Assembly (NCBI GenBank): GCA_039566865.1
Contig: CM076949.1
Span: forward strand, 8,905,501 to 8,969,500
Direction of reading: 5' to 3'
Length of the DNA stretch: 64,000 bases
Source of the DNA: Aurelia coerulea
Taxonomy: Eukaryota; Cnidaria; Scyphozoa; Semaeostomeae; Ulmaridae
Under the pieces are notes generated by a model. It was not told the origin of the DNA. It ran no database searches and saw only the letters and a list, made by a program, of their open reading frames with translations. The position numbers and the translations under genes are program-made. Position 1 is the stretch's first letter, and the number at the start of each line of letters is the position of its first letter. Below, in pieces: positions 59,546 to 64,000 of the stretch.

Positions 59546-61730
59546 AATTTTGGAGAATTTTGCGTGAAAGATGAATTTGAATTCTAGAAGCTCTGCGCCT
59601 TCGAAATTCTCGCCTGATATCTAATACAAGACATACTTAAATCTATCTCAAACTAGATTTCACATGAAACTTGCCGCGAATAAAATCAATTGAAGTGCTT
59701 TGCATGAGCAATTTCGTGTTTTCGCAGATCACACGTGCCGATTGAGATAGACATTAACTTATTGCTGTTTTTCATGTAATGAGCACTGGGAAGTTATCAT
59801 CTGCTTCTCCCGTGTTATCATAGCAAATAGCAGTGGTGTTGCAAACGGGGATTGCTGTTACTGACTTACCCGGCAGGAAATGCGAAAAGCTAGCAATGCA
59901 GCCTTGCTTTGATTCCTGAAATAAAGAGTCAGATTGATCTGAAGAAGCAATTGAGAATGTGGCTCTTCATAGCTTGTTTTTATCTTCCAAGCTATGTATC
60001 GAGTGAATAGAAATACATACACGACTTGGAAAATCTGCAAACTCAGAATATGCTATCGATCTCTATAATTTCTGCTTGTGTGGCAAGGACCGAATAGATC
60101 TACTAGATGGTGATTATGTTTTTCTTTTGGGAAAGAGACGATAAATTACGGCGAAGCGAACCTCACCATTTTAAGCAATAGGATTTTCAAAATATAGCAT
60201 TTTTAGCCAGAAGCTATAATTTGTGAATTCATATGGAATCTGGTTTTCTGAAAGAGACTCGAGTTACATCAAGGACACAAAAATCGATTTACATGCCGAT
60301 GCGTCATCGGAATATGCTTCAAAACCAGGTAGCTTGTAAAGCACAAATTGCCACAAATTCAAAACCATTTCCAAGCTGAAATATGTCTAAAAATTGATAT
60401 CAAAATTGACACAAACTTACATGAAGAAATTTTCCTGATGGGTAAGGCCTGATAAATTTGTTTGTTGATGACTATTCAAAATACATATTTTACCATAGAC
60501 AAAAGATGGTTTTACTCACCCGGTAAACAAAGTTGCTCAAACTCAGAATGATATATCCGATTTCTGCGAAATAAATTCAGCATCTAAAGTTGGTTTTTCT
60601 TTGGCAATATGATCATTTTTACATCGAAAACTTGGCATGATATGAGCTTGTGCATTTGGAAACACCGATACCTTTTTGACTTATGCGATAGCTAAAGATG
60701 ATATAATTAATAGATAAATTGTATTTACTTACTCGAAGCTTTCATGTAGTTGCATACTATTTCAGTTCAACCATTGACAAATGTCCACGTCGATCATCAT
60801 ACACCTGCTTTGATATAATCAATCAAAAGCTTTCTCCAACGCCATGTTGCTAGGTAATACAAAAGCCACATGTACTTATTTTCAGATGTATTGTTTTGCT
60901 CTATATTGTTTAGCAGAAATGCTGGTTGTACCAAATCTGAAATTGATTGAACTGCAATGTCTTTACATTACACTCATGATTTTGCATTGTTCGTCCTTGA
61001 CACAGTCAATTGAAATTGCAAAATTTTGACTATTGTTATTGCTGCTTACGGAAAAAGTCACTACCGCTGAGGCTACAAGTAACTACCACTTAGGCCAAAA
61101 GCAACTACCGCTAAGGGTTTAGGGTTATACAATATTTTACAACGGGTACGTCACCTTGAACTACCAAGTGCCCCCCACTTAGGGAATCGAAGTACTACAG
61201 GGTGCTCAAAAAGGCCGACAAATAACTGCTTCCTAGTTGCAGCCCCCTCGAAAACAAAATAAAAATGGGATCTTGTCGATGTCTTTCTAAATCTAACCAA
61301 GCGAGGCAGAGAAAGCATTTGTGCATTTGTTTTCATTGTGGTAAAGTTAAAATTTTTCTCGGGGGAGATAAAAACACCTCTGCGAAAGACGAAAGAGAAC
61401 TCAAAGGTACTTAAAATAACCTATCCAGATAGGCTAATTTCAACAATTCACCATAATTATGTTTATGCAGGAATGTCACAGAAAATGAGCAGGAGTCGAA
61501 TCAATGGCGTCAAAAACTATTTTCACAGGTTTTTTGGTTATAGATAGGGTCAATCCATTTTTATTTTGAATTTACTCAAAGCGGTCAAAAGAAGGCAATT
61601 TCTAAGGGTGCTCATTTGGGGCGACGCCGCTCTCGTTACTTCCCGTTTTCACGTTTGTTATCAATTTTTCTTATTTTTTCAGTAATTTATTTATGTGGGC
61701 TGAAAAGATTTCTAGCTATTTAAAGCTAAT
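59546..61730. other. no gene; CCGGGTG-family ends and a short GCTAAGG-type repeat
   Basis: Decayed ends of the CCGGGTG family occur at about 59846-59878 (GGGGATTGCTGTTACTGACTTACCCGGC) and 60515-60530 (TTACTCACCCGGTA). Three ~23-bp units of AAGTAACTACCGCTAAGG type lie at 61050-61118. Open frames are short and anonymous. Confidence 0.45.
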
Positions 61731-61734
61731 TTAT

Positions 61735-61930
61735 GCCCACTATGCATGCCGTATTCAGGCATGGGACCCCTAGTTTAACGTCCCTTCCGAAGGACAGCGA
61801 AGTACGGCGAAGTGAGTCGCGAGGTCAGGCCTCCGAGAGTTCGCCCATCCGGAGTTCAACCTCCTTCGACTGAGCTTAACTTCAGTCACCTGACGGAAAC
61901 TGTATAAGCCGCTCGGCCACTCACCCCACT
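61735..61930 (-). mobile_element. tRNA-derived SINE
   Basis: On the minus strand it starts GGGGTGAGTGGCCGAGCGGC. TGGCCGAGCGG (61919-61909) fits a pol III A box, and GGTTGAACTCC (61861-61851), about 47 nt on, resembles a B box. This spacing suits a tRNA with a long variable arm (Ser/Leu type). A conserved-looking body follows (CCTTCGGAAGGGACGTTAAA, then GGGGTCCCATGCC). There is no acceptor-stem pairing, so it is not a working tRNA. The 3' end is approximate. Confidence 0.6.
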
Positions 61931-62636
61931 AAGGATGTGGGACATCAGTTGTTGAAATATTTGCTACTGTCCCAGCCAGTCAATTGAAAACCTGCTATCA
62001 TTTTACGCAGAATAAAACTTCTACCACAGAATATATGTTTTAACATGCATTGGGTGGGCAGAAAAGGACTTCGTGTGTTTCAGAGTTTGGTTAACAGCTG
62101 AAAGGCAGTTGTAGTTTTGTGATTTTACATCTATATTTTGGAAATATTGGTCACAAAATGTAATTTCCAGAGAATACTCCGAAATGCGTCAAAATGGGGC
62201 ATAATGCCCATCAATCACATTATAAATAATCTCCTCTTCAGATACATTCTGTGCATTTTGTTAGAGTCAAGGATAGAAGGAGGGGGGGGGGGGGGGTCGA
62301 TTTTCCATAAACCACTAACATATGACACCTGATGGCATAAGCTACTTTCTCCGTCACCACTGCCTAGGTATAAAAGTTCATTTGTACCTATGTACCTAAA
62401 AGTTCGTTTGTGAGGATGGGCCTGATTCAAAATCAGTTTTCTCCGAATTAACGCGTTCTTTTAGAAAAAGCTGCAAAGAGAATTTACCTTATAGTCGCTT
62501 GCACGACGAGTCAAATGTGAGGGGTATTTTCTCCCGCCGTTCCATTTGTTTGCGTGATATCATAGCCACATCTGATTGGCTAACGTGGAAATGAAAACAT
62601 CCGGTTCGGCTCTATCGAAAGATTATTTGTTCTTGT
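61931..62636. other. no gene; poly-G run
   Basis: A run of about 15 G lies near 62282-62296, inside AAGGAGGGG...GGTCGATTTTCC. The remaining sequence has no recognisable gene or RNA. Confidence 0.4.
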
Positions 62637-62642
62637 TGAGCC

Positions 62643-63030
62643 TGTTCATATGGAGAAATTTTCCCCGGCATTTTCCCGTTTCACCGGGAAACTCGCTCAG
62701 CCGAGGTAATATTCATTTTGACCTTTCATACGAGAAAATCGCTAAAACACTAGCGCTTTGTATCTGACGCCAAAGGATTTGAAAGGATTAACGATAAACA
62801 AAAGAAATTTCCCACCTAGCCGGAAAGATGTGTTTTATATGGGAAAATATTTCCTCGGGCGGGATACCGGTAGAGTTCAAGCGAGATCTCGGCTAGCTGG
62901 GAAAATGTTTTCTCATGTGAACGTTTGTGCCTATGTGGTAAAGCTATATGAGACGGGATCTCGGCATAACGGGAATCCCACTTCACCGGGAAAATGCTGG
63001 GGAAAGTTTCCCCATACTCCATATGAACAC
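62643..63030. mobile_element. MITE with TGTTCATATGGAG inverted ends
   Basis: Left TGTTCATATGGAG...TTTTCCCCGGCATTTTCCCG and right inverse CGGGAAAATGCTGGGGAAAG...CTCCATATGAACA, an inverted repeat of about 45 bp. The flanks share TGAGCC (62637-62642 and 63031-63036). The interior is rich in CGGGAAA/TTTCCCG motifs in both orientations. Its open frames are by-products. Confidence 0.75.
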
Positions 63031-63036
63031 TGAGCC

Positions 63037-63728
63037 GTTACTCTTCTGAGCTTCACTCGCTTAAATAATTATAGTCAAGGCAAGAGTAGTGTGACCAATT
63101 GAAATGGATTGTGCGCATATTAATCGTATAATAATCGAATATTGATTTTGAAGAATCAATGATAATAATGCTGCTCACGCTTCTCTTGCTTTGACTGTAG
63201 CAGCTAGTTTAAATCATAAACGTTCCTGTCAAGTTGCCAGATAAAAGCTCCCTCCCTTCCTTCTTTTTTCGCAAGAAAGCCCCTTCAAGAAACCTTCAAA
63301 ACATACCTAAAATTACAACCAGATTTTTTGTCTTAGAGCAATGACTTTTGCATGCTTTAGCACGCGTTATCTCGTTAGGAGGATGAAGTTGCAATCCCTT
63401 GGACATGGAGCATAATAACAATCTTCCCTGCAATTTATCCTCTCAAGTGGATAGCACTTGCTAAAAGGTGTTTATTTCATTGCATTGCTGTCCCAACACA
63501 GTAGATGAGATTTGTGGTAATGTAGAATTAGCAAACTGGCATTATATTTTCTTTCCTGGACCCATAGTTTATTAAATGTTACTCAATCTCTCCATCTTTA
63601 TCAAAGTTTCGAGAAGACGACAAAGATAGAATCAGCTCTTTTTGGAAAACGAAGTCATTTTGCCAGGAAAAAATAATATAGAAACGAACGTTCACGCCAG
63701 GATCTTAGAGAGTTCCACGTTTCTCAGT
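63037..63728. other. 3' flank of right-edge gene; remnant of CCGGGTG-family centre
   Basis: 63265-63515 resembles the centre of the 53324-53954 element (AAGCCCCTTCAAGAAACCTTC, TTTAGCACGCGTTATCTCG, ATTTATCCTCTCAAGTGGAT). A minus-strand AATAAA at 63573-63568 lies about 155 bp past the stop of the gene at 63729 and is a credible polyadenylation signal. Confidence 0.45.
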
Positions 63729-63937
63729 TTAGTCCAAAATCCAGACACAATCCTTGTCTTTGTTAGCAACACCAGTTAGCTTCCCATTTCTAATGGCCAG
63801 GTACTTCTTGCCATAATTTGCAAAAATAACAACAGCTCTCTCGCCAGTTGATGCTGTATCATCTGCAATCAACTTCCACTCCTCTGCACCATAATGTTGT
63901 GCCTTTGTGTACGTATAGTCTCCATTTGGATCATAAC
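63729..63937 (-). CDS. last exon of an unidentified gene (beta-trefoil-like?)
   Basis: On the minus strand TTTCGATTATTGCTCTTTAG is a good acceptor, and the exon opens GYDPNGDYTYTKAQHYGAEE and runs about 70 codons to a stop at 63731-63729. EEWKLIADD, RAVVIFANYGKKYLAIRNGK and CVWILD have the short Y-L-A-I-x-N-G-K pattern seen in beta-trefoil proteins such as fascins, but this is weak. Coding sense, a splice acceptor and a downstream AATAAA support a real terminal exon. The rest of the gene lies beyond the window. Confidence 0.5.
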
Positions 63938-64000
63938 CTAAAGAGCAATAATCGAAAATCATAGCCAACAGATCATAGCACCTTTGAGCTTATGGTAGAT

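Noticed and set aside
61149..61336. Open frame on the minus strand near 61.2 kb as a coding exon
   Set aside because: Short, no similarity, and no convincing splice sites.
61908..61927. Functional tRNA-Ser or tRNA-Leu gene
   Set aside because: Box motifs are present but the acceptor and T-arm pairing are not, and the sequence continues as a SINE body.

Overview
The window is nuclear DNA of an animal. It holds a spliced, membrane-anchored Golgi glycosyltransferase gene with GT-AG introns, and most of the rest is transposons, foldback elements and satellite DNA. The repeat types suggest a marine invertebrate: a CR1/L2-like LINE with a 2A peptide, hAT, Mutator-like and THAP/P-like DNA elements, short elements with G-run ends, and a tRNA-derived SINE. 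A cnidarian would fit, but the sequence alone does not fix the phylum. There is no operon structure and no CRISPR array.

Region by region. 1-2338: a ~22-bp minisatellite (CGATCGATAAAGTAGG-type units in both orientations), invaded by an ~800-bp foldback element with TA-flanked CCGGGTG termini, then the 3' part of a related element. 2339-28060: one tandem array of ~210 copies of a 121-bp satellite monomer with linked variants and multi-kb internal duplications, broken once by a 246-bp insert. 28061-34442: mostly unannotatable DNA with a small foldback and a ~860-bp MITE.

34443-56721 (minus strand): a four-coding-exon gene for a 695-residue B4GALNT3/4-like beta-1,4-N-acetylgalactosaminyltransferase (signal anchor, PA14-like domain, CHGN-type transferase domain). 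All three splice junctions keep frame. Every intron carries transposons. The 15.4-kb intron 3 contains a Mutator-like element split by a complete hAT element (intact 660-codon transposase gene, 8-bp target duplication), a THAP-containing foldback element with an 8-bp target duplication, LINE fragments, and a nearly intact LINE on the opposite strand with one internal stop codon and a poly(A) tail. Intron 2 carries a decayed hAT; intron 1 carries a mariner-type foldback and a piggyBac-like MITE.

57-64 kb: decayed LINE pieces, a third MITE copy, a 100-bp tandem duplication, a tRNA-derived SINE, another MITE, and at the right edge the last exon of an unidentified minus-strand gene.

The host genes do not form a pathway here. 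The main story is nested insertion into one host gene, plus a very large, structured satellite beside it.
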